Assembly: GCA_944387035.1 (NCBI GenBank)
Contig: CALXDJ010000005.1
Location: 1 to 64,000, forward strand
Reading direction: 5' to 3'
DNA: 64,000 bases
From: an uncultured Oscillospiraceae bacterium
Lineage (GTDB): Bacteria > Bacillota > Clostridia > Oscillospirales > Oscillospiraceae
Position numbers and translations under genes: made by a program. Shown piece after piece: positions 51,755 to 59,182 of this stretch (positions are counted from its first letter, which is position 1; each line of letters begins with the position of its first letter). Under the pieces are notes generated by a model that saw only the letters and a program-made list of their open reading frames with translations, had not been told where the DNA came from and made no database searches.

Positions 51755-52711
51755 ATGGATTGGCTGGAACTGCACATTGACACCACGCACACCGGACTTG
51801 AACCAGTGGAGACCATGCTCTCCGCTCTGGGCATCGACGGCGTGGTCATTGACGACGAGACGGAATTTCATGATTTTCTGGAGTCCAACCGGCAGTACTG
51901 GGACTATGTAGACGAAAACCTGGAGGCCTCCATGCACGGCAAGTCCCGGGTGACGTTCTACCTCCCTGCCGACGAGACGGGCTTTGCCCAGATGGGTGAG
52001 GTGCGTCTGGCCCTGGAAGACCTCAAGGCCCGGCGCAGCGACTGCGGGACCCTCCTGCTGAGTCTGGAGAATCTCCGGGACGAGGACTGGGAAAACAACT
52101 GGAAGCAATATTATAAGCCCATGGAAATCGGCCAGCGCCTGCTGGTCATTCCCCAGTGGGAACAGGTGGATCCCGGCCAGCGGGTTCCCCTGATCCTGGA
52201 TCCGGGCCTGACCTTCGGGACCGGCAGCCACGCTACCACCCGGCTGTGTCTGACCGCCCTGGAAAAGACCGTGGCCCGGGGCGACCGGGTATTGGACCTG
52301 GGCTGCGGCAGCGGCATTCTCTCCATCGCCGCACTGCGGCTGGGTGCTTCCCAGGCCCTGGCGGTGGATATTGACGACAAATGCCTGGATGTGGCCTATG
52401 AGAATGCCGCCCTCAACGGCATCGGTAAGGACCGCTACACCGTACGGGTGGGCGACGTGCTCTCCGACGGGTCTTTGCGCCGGGAGCTGGAAGGCAGCTA
52501 TGACATCGTGGTGGCCAACATCGTGGCGGATGTCATCATCGCCCTGGCTCCGCTGGTTCCTTCCATGCTCCGTCCCGGCGGCACCTTCTTGTGCTCCGGC
52601 ATCATTGACGACCGGGCCGAAGAGGTCCGCGCCGCCCTGGAGGCGGCGGGCTGGACCGTGCTGGAAACCCAGAGCGCCGACGGCTGGTTCGCCTACACCT
52701 GCCGGAGATAA
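51755..52711 (+). CDS. prmA: ribosomal protein L11 methyltransferase
   Basis: Trimethylates L11 with S-adenosylmethionine. At 318 aa it has normal length. The N-terminal substrate-binding domain (residues 1-100) opens DWLELHIDTTHTGLEPVETML. The methyltransferase domain shows GLTFGTGSHATTRLCL, the SAM-binding VLDLGCGSGILSIAA (about residue 180), AVDIDDKCLDVAYENAALNG and VVANIVADVIIAL. GGGAGG precedes the ATG. It ends the DUF1836-degV-prmA run and is followed by a 405-bp gene-free region with palindromes. Confidence 0.96.
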   Translation: MDWLELHIDTTHTGLEPVETMLSALGIDGVVIDDETEFHDFLESNRQYWDYVDENLEASMHGKSRVTFYLPADETGFAQMGEVRLALEDLKARRSDCGTLLLSLENLRDEDWENNWKQYYKPMEIGQRLLVIPQWEQVDPGQRVPLILDPGLTFGTGSHATTRLCLTALEKTVARGDRVLDLGCGSGILSIAALRLGASQALAVDIDDKCLDVAYENAALNGIGKDRYTVRVGDVLSDGSLRRELEGSYDIVVANIVADVIIALAPLVPSMLRPGGTFLCSGIIDDRAEEVRAALEAAGWTVLETQSADGWFAYTCRR

Positions 52712-52767
52712 CATCACGGCGCCTGGAGATTGTGCCGGCCGCTTGCCTCAATATTAAAAAATGCTCC

Positions 52768-53023
52768 ATCCAGATGCGCGGCTGACGCCGCGCATCTGGA
52801 TTTACCGAAAAGCCTCGCAGAGTTTGCGCCCGCAGGCACGAAAAAATAAAATCCGTTTTCAGCCGCGACATGTGCGTGACTGAAAACACCTCTCAGCCCG
52901 CAAGTGTGGAATCTCGCTGCCGAAGGCAGTCAGATTCTGCGCGCAGCAGGCTGTCATCCATTCGGAAAAGCGGCGTTGCCGCTTTTTCGACAGTCTCAGA
53001 TGCGCGGCTGACGCCGCGCATCT
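52768..53023. repeat. palindrome-dense intergenic island with a repeated 26-bp palindrome
   Basis: The 405 bases between prmA and the ParB-like gene hold no gene. ATCCAGATGCGCGGC (52768-52782) pairs with 52787-52801 over TGAC, a perfect 15-bp stem. The core of that palindrome, AGATGCGCGGC-TGAC-GCCGCGCATCT, returns exactly at 52998-53023 followed by TTTTTTT. Between them are GTTTTCAG/CTGAAAAC (52855-52862 with 52880-52887), CTGCC/GGCAG (52917-52921 with 52925-52929) and AAAAGCGGC/GCCGCTTTT (52966-52974 with 52978-52986). The first hairpin may end prmA transcription. Five palindromes in 256 bases suggest a repeat element. Confidence 0.8.
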
Positions 53024-53116
53024 TTTTTTCTGCCTCTGCCGCTCCTTCGACAGATTCCATCCGACTTTTCCGCACTCCGGGGATAAAATGGTGGAAAAAC
53101 GAAAGGAGGCGGTCCC

Positions 53117-53920
53117 ATGGAACCCACGGAAGAGCGCCGGGTGCTGCGGCTGCCGGTTGCGGAAATCCGGCCCAATCCCCGCCAGCCCCGGCGCTTTTTC
53201 GACGAGCGCGGCCTGCGGGAGCTGGCTGCATCCATCCGCCGCCACGGCATTATCCAGCCCCTGACCGTCCGGCGGATCCCACAGGGCTGGGAACTGGTGG
53301 CAGGAGAACGCCGCCTGCGGGCGGCCAAACTGGCGGGGCTGGAAACCGTCCCATGTATCGAAGCCGCCGCAGATGACCGGGAATCCGCCCTGCTGGCTCT
53401 GGTGGAAAATCTGCAGCGGCGGGACCTGCACTATTTTGAAGAGGCCACCGCCATTGCCGACTATCTGCGCCAGTCCGGTGTCACCCAGGAGGAGGCCGCC
53501 TCCCTGCTGGGCCGGTCCCCTTCCGCCGTAGCCAATAAACTGCGGCTGCTGCGCCTGTCCCCCGCCTGCCGGGAAATTCTGGTGCGCAACCGTCTTTCTG
53601 AACGCCACGCCCGCTGTCTGCTGCGGCTGGAGGACGAGCAGGAGCGCCTGGCCGCGGCCCGGTACATGGCGCAAAAGGAGCTCAACGTGGCCCAGGCGGA
53701 GCAGTACATCGAGCGGCGGCTGGCCGCTTTGCAGTCCGTCCCTCCCGCCGGACGGCGAACCTTCATTCTCAAGGATGTGCGGCTGTTTCTCAACAGTCTG
53801 GACCGGGGTCTGCGGCTGATCCGGGAAGCCGGTGTGGACGCCCAGAGCGGACGGGAGGAGACGGAGGACGCCATCGTTTTGACCATCCGCATTCCAAAAC
53901 AGCGCCGTCCCAAGGCCTGA
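53117..53920 (+). CDS. ParB/Noc family DNA-binding protein
   Basis: A 267-aa ParB/Spo0J/Noc-type protein that binds a palindromic site and spreads on DNA as a CTP-dependent clamp. The N-terminal CTP-binding domain has LPVAEIRPNPRQPRRFFDE, HGIIQPLTVRR and the arginine patch GERRLRAAKLAGL. The helix-turn-helix is YLRQSGVTQEEAASLLGRSPSAVANKLRLLRL. A C-terminal dimerisation part ends VLTIRIPKQ. No parA gene is adjacent, which leans towards a Noc-like (nucleoid occlusion) role, but the two cannot be told apart safely by eye. GGAGG lies about 8 bases before the ATG. Confidence 0.9.
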   Translation: MEPTEERRVLRLPVAEIRPNPRQPRRFFDERGLRELAASIRRHGIIQPLTVRRIPQGWELVAGERRLRAAKLAGLETVPCIEAAADDRESALLALVENLQRRDLHYFEEATAIADYLRQSGVTQEEAASLLGRSPSAVANKLRLLRLSPACREILVRNRLSERHARCLLRLEDEQERLAAARYMAQKELNVAQAEQYIERRLAALQSVPPAGRRTFILKDVRLFLNSLDRGLRLIREAGVDAQSGREETEDAIVLTIRIPKQRRPKA

Positions 53921-54049
53921 AGCACCTGCTGCGCCCCAGTTGTTACGGGATTGTAATGCATTTGGGGAACAATGTGTGTTAAAATGATGACAACACTGCC
54001 GGACCGGCGGAACCGGACCGGTTATCTCACCGCAGCAGGAGGCCGGACA

Positions 54050-55882
54050 ATGGAACCTATGACCAATCCCGAGGCGCAGACCGCATCCGGCGGCGCCCGT
54101 TTGAAAAAAGGAAGCGCAAAAACACCCCTGATTGTCCTGGGAGTCATCGTAGCGGTGCTGGCAGCTGGCTATCTGGGTCTGTGCGCCTTTGCGCTGCATC
54201 ACAGCACCATTTGGCAGGAGACCTTCGTGCTGGGGGTCAACATCGGCGGCATGACGGAAGAGGAAGCCGCCCAAGCCGTTTCCAACGCCTTGCCAGATAT
54301 GCAGATCTCCCTCTACCTCTATCCCGATGGCGGAGACCTGCCGGACACCGCTGTGCAGACTCCGGATGCGCAGATTTCCCTTTCCGACCTGGACGCACAG
54401 ATTGATGTCACCGCCCTGGTCCAGGGTGCCGACGCCGCCCAGCGCTCCGGCTCCTTCTTCACCGCCGGATGGCGGTATCTGGCAGGCCACAGCATGTCCT
54501 ACGCCGGAAACCCGGAGGATATTCAGGTAGACACTGCCGCGGCTTCCGCAGCAGCGGAGTCCACCGCTGCCGCGCTGACCTGGGAGGCGCAGGACACCAG
54601 CTATACCGTGACGGAGGACTCCCTGGAGGTCACTCTGGCCAAGGACGGCCGCACCGTGGACGCCGCAGCCTTGACGGAGCAGCTGGTACAGAGTGCCTGG
54701 AATCCCGAGCTGACGCTCCCGGTTCCTTACACCACGACCGCCGCCGCCACTTTGACCGCGCAGGAGATTTACGATTCTGTGGCCGGCGTGGTGAAAAACG
54801 CGGGCTATGACGCCGCCACCGGCACCATCACTCCCGAACAGATGGGCGCGGAGTTTGACGTCACCTCTGCGCAGACCGCTCTGGATGCCGCCCAGCCCGG
54901 CGAGACGGTCTCCATTCCCGCCCAGGTGGAGATGCCTGCCGTCACGGCAGAAGAACTGGAAGAGGTCCTCTTCCGGGATGTACTGGGCGAATGCCGCACC
55001 CACGTCTCCGGCACTTCCGCCCGGATCAACAACGTCAAGCTCTCCTCCGCCGCCTTCAACGGCGTGGTGCTCAACAGCGGTGAGGTGTTCTCCTACAACG
55101 GCACCGTGGGCGAGCGGACCGCTGCCAAGGGCTATCAGGCTGCTCCCGCTTACGTCCAGGGCGAAACCGTGGACGAGATCGGCGGCGGCGTGTGCCAGCC
55201 CTCCTCCACCCTGTATCTGGCCTGCCTGCGGGCCAATCTGGAGATCACGGAGCGCTATGCTCACCGCTATGTTCCCGCTTACATCCCCTGGGGTATGGAC
55301 GCCACCGTTTCCTGGGGCGGCCCCGACTACAAGTTCACCAACAACACCGACTATCCCATCAAGATTGTGACCTCCTATTCCGGCGGCTATCTCACGGTGA
55401 AGATCCTGGGCACCAACGCCGACGGCATCACCGCCAAGATCACCAATGAAACCCTTTCCACCACGCCTTGGGAAACCGTCTATGAAGACGATCCCACCCT
55501 GCCCGCCGGCACGGAAAAGGTGAAAACCACTCCCTACACGGGCTACAAGGTGCGCACCTATCGCAATCTCTACGATGCCAACGGCAAACTGATCTCCAGC
55601 ACCTACGAGGCCACCAGCGACTATAAGGTCCGCAACAAGGTCATCGCTCGCGGTCCCGCCCTGCCGGAGGATACCACCACTTCCGGCAGCACCGAGCTGC
55701 CGGAGACCCCCGCCACACCGGAAACCCCGACCACGCCGGAGACCCCAACGACACCGGAAACGCCCCAGACTCCCGCCACACCGGAGACTCCGCAGACGCC
55801 GCAGACACCTTCCCAGCCGGAGACGCCGGAAATGCCGGACGCGCCGGTGGTGGTGGTTCCGGACCTCTCTTCCGGAGCATAA
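54050..55882 (+). CDS. VanW family protein (YoaR-like) with peptidoglycan-binding domain
   Basis: A 610-aa surface protein. One transmembrane segment (about residues 25-48, LIVLGVIVAVLAAGYLGL) anchors it with the rest outside. Residues about 60-290 hold repeats of the putative peptidoglycan-binding type found before VanW. The VanW domain (about 300-440) has VVLNSGEVFSYN, GYQAAPAYVQGE and EIGGGVCQPSSTLYLACL. The C-terminus (about 555-600) is a Thr-Pro-Glu-Thr-Pro repeat, probably a flexible wall-spanning tail. The VanW role is not established. The ATG at 54050 has AGGAGG 7 bases upstream. A very strong terminator follows. Confidence 0.92.
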   Translation: MEPMTNPEAQTASGGARLKKGSAKTPLIVLGVIVAVLAAGYLGLCAFALHHSTIWQETFVLGVNIGGMTEEEAAQAVSNALPDMQISLYLYPDGGDLPDTAVQTPDAQISLSDLDAQIDVTALVQGADAAQRSGSFFTAGWRYLAGHSMSYAGNPEDIQVDTAAASAAAESTAAALTWEAQDTSYTVTEDSLEVTLAKDGRTVDAAALTEQLVQSAWNPELTLPVPYTTTAAATLTAQEIYDSVAGVVKNAGYDAATGTITPEQMGAEFDVTSAQTALDAAQPGETVSIPAQVEMPAVTAEELEEVLFRDVLGECRTHVSGTSARINNVKLSSAAFNGVVLNSGEVFSYNGTVGERTAAKGYQAAPAYVQGETVDEIGGGVCQPSSTLYLACLRANLEITERYAHRYVPAYIPWGMDATVSWGGPDYKFTNNTDYPIKIVTSYSGGYLTVKILGTNADGITAKITNETLSTTPWETVYEDDPTLPAGTEKVKTTPYTGYKVRTYRNLYDANGKLISSTYEATSDYKVRNKVIARGPALPEDTTTSGSTELPETPATPETPTTPETPTTPETPQTPATPETPQTPQTPSQPETPEMPDAPVVVVPDLSSGA

Positions 55883-55907
55883 GTCTCCCTATGTTCGAAT
55901 CGCATCA

Positions 55908-55959
55908 AGACACCCCCATCCGCCGCTTAAGCGGCGGATGGGGGTGTCTCGTATTTTTT
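55908..55959 (+). terminator. very long terminator after the VanW gene
   Basis: A perfect palindrome of 42 bases (55908-55949, two 21-base arms meeting at TTAA) is followed by CGTATTTTTTG. It can also form a hairpin on the other strand. Confidence 0.92.
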
Positions 55960-56021
55960 GTCGATAAACGGCGGAGATTTTGTCCATACTATTCATGAAA
56001 TGCAAAACAAGGAGGCATGGC

Positions 56022-56645
56022 ATGGGCAGACGGTGGTGGATCGCAGGCATGGTATTTTTATGTGCTGCCGCTCTGGTCTGGCGCTGGCGGGACACCCTGC
56101 TGAGCGCTGTGCTGGCAGCCCGGGCGCATTTGGCCGTTTCCGCCTCGTTGTTGCTGCTGCTGTACATGCTCAAGGGATTGACCGCCGCCGTTCCCCTGTC
56201 GGCTCTGGAAGCGGTAGGCGGCATGCTCTTTCCCCTTCCCGGCGCTCTGGCGCTCAACACCGCCGGCGTGGCCCTGGCCCAGGCAGGTCCCTATTGGATG
56301 GGGCGGCTGCGTCAAACGGACCTGACGGCACTGACCGCCCGCTTCCCTCGGCTCTCGCTCTATCTGCGTCCCGGTCCCCGGCCGGGGCGCACCGTCTTTT
56401 TGCTGCGGCTGGGCGGTGCCTCTCCCGGCGAACTGGTCAGCCTGGCTCTGGGCGCCGCCGGAATCTCCTGGCGGGCCTACCTTCTGCCCGGACTGCTGGG
56501 GAGTCTGCCCCGGGTGGCGGCCTCCACCGTCCTGGGCTCTGCCCTGCCTGCAGGAGACGCCAGCCGGATGGCCGCGTCTCTGGCCTGCGGCGCAGTGCTG
56601 ACGGCGCTGTCCCTCCTTTTGTGGCGGCGGTGGCGGACGCGCTGA
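56022..56645 (+). CDS. TVP38/TMEM64 (DedA-like) family membrane protein
   Basis: A 207-aa inner-membrane protein with about five hydrophobic helices. The SNARE-associated/VTT core is visible: LKGLTAAVPLSALEAVGGMLFPLPGALALNTAG and LLRLGGASPGELVSLALGAAGISWRAYLLPGLLGSLPRV. DedA-type proteins have been linked to lipid flipping and membrane homeostasis. The ATG at 56022 is chosen because AAGGAGG lies 6 bases upstream. It is a single gene that faces the helicase-loader gene across a shared terminator. Confidence 0.88.
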   Translation: MGRRWWIAGMVFLCAAALVWRWRDTLLSAVLAARAHLAVSASLLLLLYMLKGLTAAVPLSALEAVGGMLFPLPGALALNTAGVALAQAGPYWMGRLRQTDLTALTARFPRLSLYLRPGPRPGRTVFLLRLGGASPGELVSLALGAAGISWRAYLLPGLLGSLPRVAASTVLGSALPAGDASRMAASLACGAVLTALSLLLWRRWRTR

Positions 56646-56672
56646 GGGATACCCGCTTTTCCGCTGAAGTGC

Positions 56673-56708
56673 AAAAACCGCCGCCGGGCACACCCGGCGG
56701 CGGTTTTT
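56673..56708. terminator. bidirectional terminator between TVP38 and helicase-loader genes
   Basis: AAAAACCGCCGCCGGG (56673-56688) pairs perfectly with 56693-56708 over CACA, a 16-bp stem with an A-run and a T-run. It touches the stop codon of the minus-strand gene. Confidence 0.92.
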
Positions 56709-57703
56709 TACGGTTTCTTGCGGGATTTTTTCAGTTTGCGGATATCCTGCCCCACAAAGGGCAGCAGCTGATACTCTCCTTCGATGCGGGAGGCGATCTG
56801 CGGCGTGTACCGCCGGGCCAGCTCCGTGGGCGTCAGGTTTGTATTGAGAATGGTGGACCGCTTTTCCATCAGCCGGGTGTTGAGAATCTGATAGAGGGCG
56901 CTTTGGACAAAGGCCGTGGTCATCTCCGTTCCCAGGTCGTCCAGGATCAAGAGGTCGCACTCCAGCACCCGCTCCACATCCTCCTGGGCTTCATCCTCCC
57001 GGCCGAACTTCTGGGATTCAAACCGCTCAAAAATATGGGAGGCGGTATCATACACCACGGAGTACCCCCGGCTGCTGACCTCCCGGGCAATGGCCGCCGA
57101 CAGGTGGGTCTTGCCCAGCCCCGGCGCACCGAAGAGCAGCAGATTTCCCGGCTTGCGGCCAAACCAGTGGGCATACTCGGCACACACGTCGTACACCCAC
57201 TTCATATTTTCCTGGGGTGAGATGCCTTTGGCCGGGTCCACCTGATCGGAATACCACTCCAGCTCAAAGGTATCGAAGCTCTGATTGCCCAGGTCCAGTA
57301 TCCGGCTCAGTTCCTTTTGCTGTTCCTTGGCGTAATACGCCCGCAGGCACCGGCAGACCCCGCCGGCATCATACCCCGTGTCGTTGCAGATGGGGCAGAC
57401 CGGCTGTTCCTCCAGATAATCCTCGGGTAATCCCATCTGCCGCAGAAGCGTCCGCTTCTCTTCCTGCAGCCGGAGATTCTCATTCCGCAGCCGCTCTACC
57501 GCCGGGACCGGATCCGTTCCCTGCCGCAGGGCCTGGGCGATGATCCGGCTCATGGTGGAGCGCAGTTCTCCTTCAATCTCCCGCAGGCGGGGCTGCCGGG
57601 CAAACACCCGCTCCCGCCGCCGTTCCTGCTCCTCGCTGCGCGCCCGGCGGTCTTCATCAAACCGCTCCAGCGCCAGACGCATTACCCGACCGTCATACGC
57701 CAT
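56708..57703 (-). CDS. DnaC/DnaI-type replicative helicase loader
   Basis: A 331-aa AAA+ ATPase that loads the DnaB-type helicase. The N-terminal 100 residues form a charged coiled region, followed by a zinc ribbon (CPICNDTGYDAGGVCRC, about residues 103-119) like that of DnaI. The AAA+ core has GAPGLGKTHLSAAIA (Walker A), LLILDDLGTE (Walker B) and LNTNLTPTEL. The gene upstream in the same operon encodes a DnaD-domain protein, its usual partner in primosome assembly. It is chromosomal rather than phage-like given its neighbours. Confidence 0.95.
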   Translation of the reverse strand: MAYDGRVMRLALERFDEDRRARSEEQERRRERVFARQPRLREIEGELRSTMSRIIAQALRQGTDPVPAVERLRNENLRLQEEKRTLLRQMGLPEDYLEEQPVCPICNDTGYDAGGVCRCLRAYYAKEQQKELSRILDLGNQSFDTFELEWYSDQVDPAKGISPQENMKWVYDVCAEYAHWFGRKPGNLLLFGAPGLGKTHLSAAIAREVSSRGYSVVYDTASHIFERFESQKFGREDEAQEDVERVLECDLLILDDLGTEMTTAFVQSALYQILNTRLMEKRSTILNTNLTPTELARRYTPQIASRIEGEYQLLPFVGQDIRKLKKSRKKP

Positions 57704-57709
57704 GATCCG

Positions 57710-58630
57710 TCACCCCCTGTCCCGATGCAGCTGCTGGACATATTTCCACACCTCGTCGCCGCCGGAGGCAGGCGCCTCCTCCCGGACGCGGGGCGGGTGA
57801 TCCTTCTCCCGGATCTCCTGGGCCGTATGTAATCCCGCCTCATGCCACTTTTTCAAAATGCCGTTGCAGTAGGGCCACTTGAACTCATGGCAGCGCAGCA
57901 CCGTCTTATCATAGGCGATGGCCACCGCCTCCGGCTCAAAGCCCATCTCCTGCCAGGCGGAAAGATACTTCTCCTCCGACGCCGAGGGAGCCCGGTCGCC
58001 CAGCTGCAGCGCCCGCATGTAGCCCGGCAGAGCCTCCTGCCGCAGCGCGTAGCGGCGCAGATACTCCGCCGCCTCCGCCTGGGTGTCGATTCCCCGGCGG
58101 GCCCAGGCATAGCCTTCCTTTTCGATCTGCCGCAGCGTGGGCCTGCGGCCCTCGCCGTACCGCCGGGCCACCCGCTCGGCACAGTGGCACACCAGAAGGT
58201 AAATCACGTCCGCCGGCAAGCCCAGATAGTCGCTCAAGCCCAGAAGAACCCCCACGTCCGGCGTGGTGAGCTTCTTGCCCAGCTTGCGCTCCACCTCCGC
58301 CACCAGACCCCGGAATTCCCCGTCTCCGTCCAGATGGCGGGCGATGTCCTCCCGGGGATACTCCGGCCGCTCGTCTGCCGGTTCCGGCACGCTCTCCGCC
58401 GCCGGGGCCACCAGACCCAGCTCCCGCAGAGTCCGCTCCGCCGCCTCGATCCGCCCGCGGTCCCACCGCAGTTCCCCCGCCAGGGCACGGGGCGCCACGG
58501 TCCCGTGACGGCGCAGGAGGGCCAGATACAGCAGCGCCGCGTCACCGTCTCCCCGCTCCAGCAGTCCCTGTACCGCCCGGGCCGTCAGAGTCACGCTCTC
58601 ATCCGCAGCATGAATCAAGACACTGGCCAT
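57710..58630 (-). CDS. DnaD domain replication initiation protein
   Basis: A 306-aa primosome protein. The N-terminal winged-helix part (residues about 20-75, ALLYLALLRRHGTVAPRALAGELRWDRGRIEAAERTLRELGLV) resembles DnaD oligomerisation domains. Two DnaD/DnaB_2 repeats follow: LGKKLTTPDVGVLLGLSDYLGLPADVIYLLV and LSAWQEMGFEPEAVAIAYDKTV with the YxxxIL-type motif CNGILKKWHEAGLHT. DnaD remodels origin DNA and helps bring in the helicase loader encoded 6 nt downstream. GGGAGGG precedes the ATG. Confidence 0.94.
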   Translation of the reverse strand: MASVLIHAADESVTLTARAVQGLLERGDGDAALLYLALLRRHGTVAPRALAGELRWDRGRIEAAERTLRELGLVAPAAESVPEPADERPEYPREDIARHLDGDGEFRGLVAEVERKLGKKLTTPDVGVLLGLSDYLGLPADVIYLLVCHCAERVARRYGEGRRPTLRQIEKEGYAWARRGIDTQAEAAEYLRRYALRQEALPGYMRALQLGDRAPSASEEKYLSAWQEMGFEPEAVAIAYDKTVLRCHEFKWPYCNGILKKWHEAGLHTAQEIREKDHPPRVREEAPASGGDEVWKYVQQLHRDRG

Positions 58631-58774
58631 ATTCTGCCCTCCCTTCCCAACAATTCGCCTTGTATTTTACACGAAAATTCCCCCCGCGACAACCCCCACC
58701 GGGGTCATCCCCCCCTGTTTGTGAATTTTTTCAAATTCCCGGCTTTTCCGCTGGCACTGTTTCGCCCCTTATGG

Positions 58775-58780
58775 TATACT
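58775..58780 (+). promoter_or_regulatory. extended -10 box for the zapA operon
   Basis: TATACT preceded by TGG gives an extended -10. The -35 region (TGGCAC, 17 bases earlier) is a poor match. It lies 70 bases before the zapA ATG. Confidence 0.5.
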
Positions 58781-58849
58781 GTACGCTGTAAAAATGGGCG
58801 GAGTCTGCCCTTCGCCCTTTCGATTGATATGAAAAGAGGAGGAATTCTC

Positions 58850-59182
58850 ATGGCAAACCGGGTGGTCGTCAATATCTGCGGGGAGGAATACACCTTCGTG
58901 GCGGAAGAATCCGCCTCCTATATGCAAAAGGTAGGCTCCTACGTCAGTGAGAAGATGGACGAGGTCCTCAACGGCGCCAAAGTGGGCCGTTCCGACGCCG
59001 CCATCCTCACCGCCGCCAACATCACCGATGAGCTGTTCAAGGCCCAGGCCGCTGCCGAGCAGCTGCGCAGCCAGATCAAGGGATATCTGGACGAGGCCGG
59101 CAAGGCCCAGGCCGAGGTCAGCGAGCTCAAGCGGGAGGTTTTCCGCCTCCAGCAGAAGCTGGACCAGAAGAACCACGGATGA
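58850..59182 (+). CDS. zapA: cell division protein ZapA
   Basis: A 110-aa FtsZ-ring stabilising protein. The N-terminal beta-strand part is VVVNICGEEYTFVAEESASYMQKVGSYVSEKMDEVL, the ZapA fold start; RSDAAILTAANITDELFKA leads to a C-terminal coiled coil (about residues 65-108) that mediates dimerisation. The ATG at 58850 has AGAGGAGG 7 bases upstream; longer in-frame extensions are antisense to the DnaD gene. Its stop codon overlaps the next start (ATGA). Confidence 0.94.
   Translation: MANRVVVNICGEEYTFVAEESASYMQKVGSYVSEKMDEVLNGAKVGRSDAAILTAANITDELFKAQAAAEQLRSQIKGYLDEAGKAQAEVSELKREVFRLQQKLDQKNHG

Noticed and set aside
55690..55830. Tandem nucleotide repeat or CRISPR-like array
   Set aside because: The periodicity comes from codons for a Thr-Pro-Glu repeat in the tail of the VanW protein; there are no spacers.
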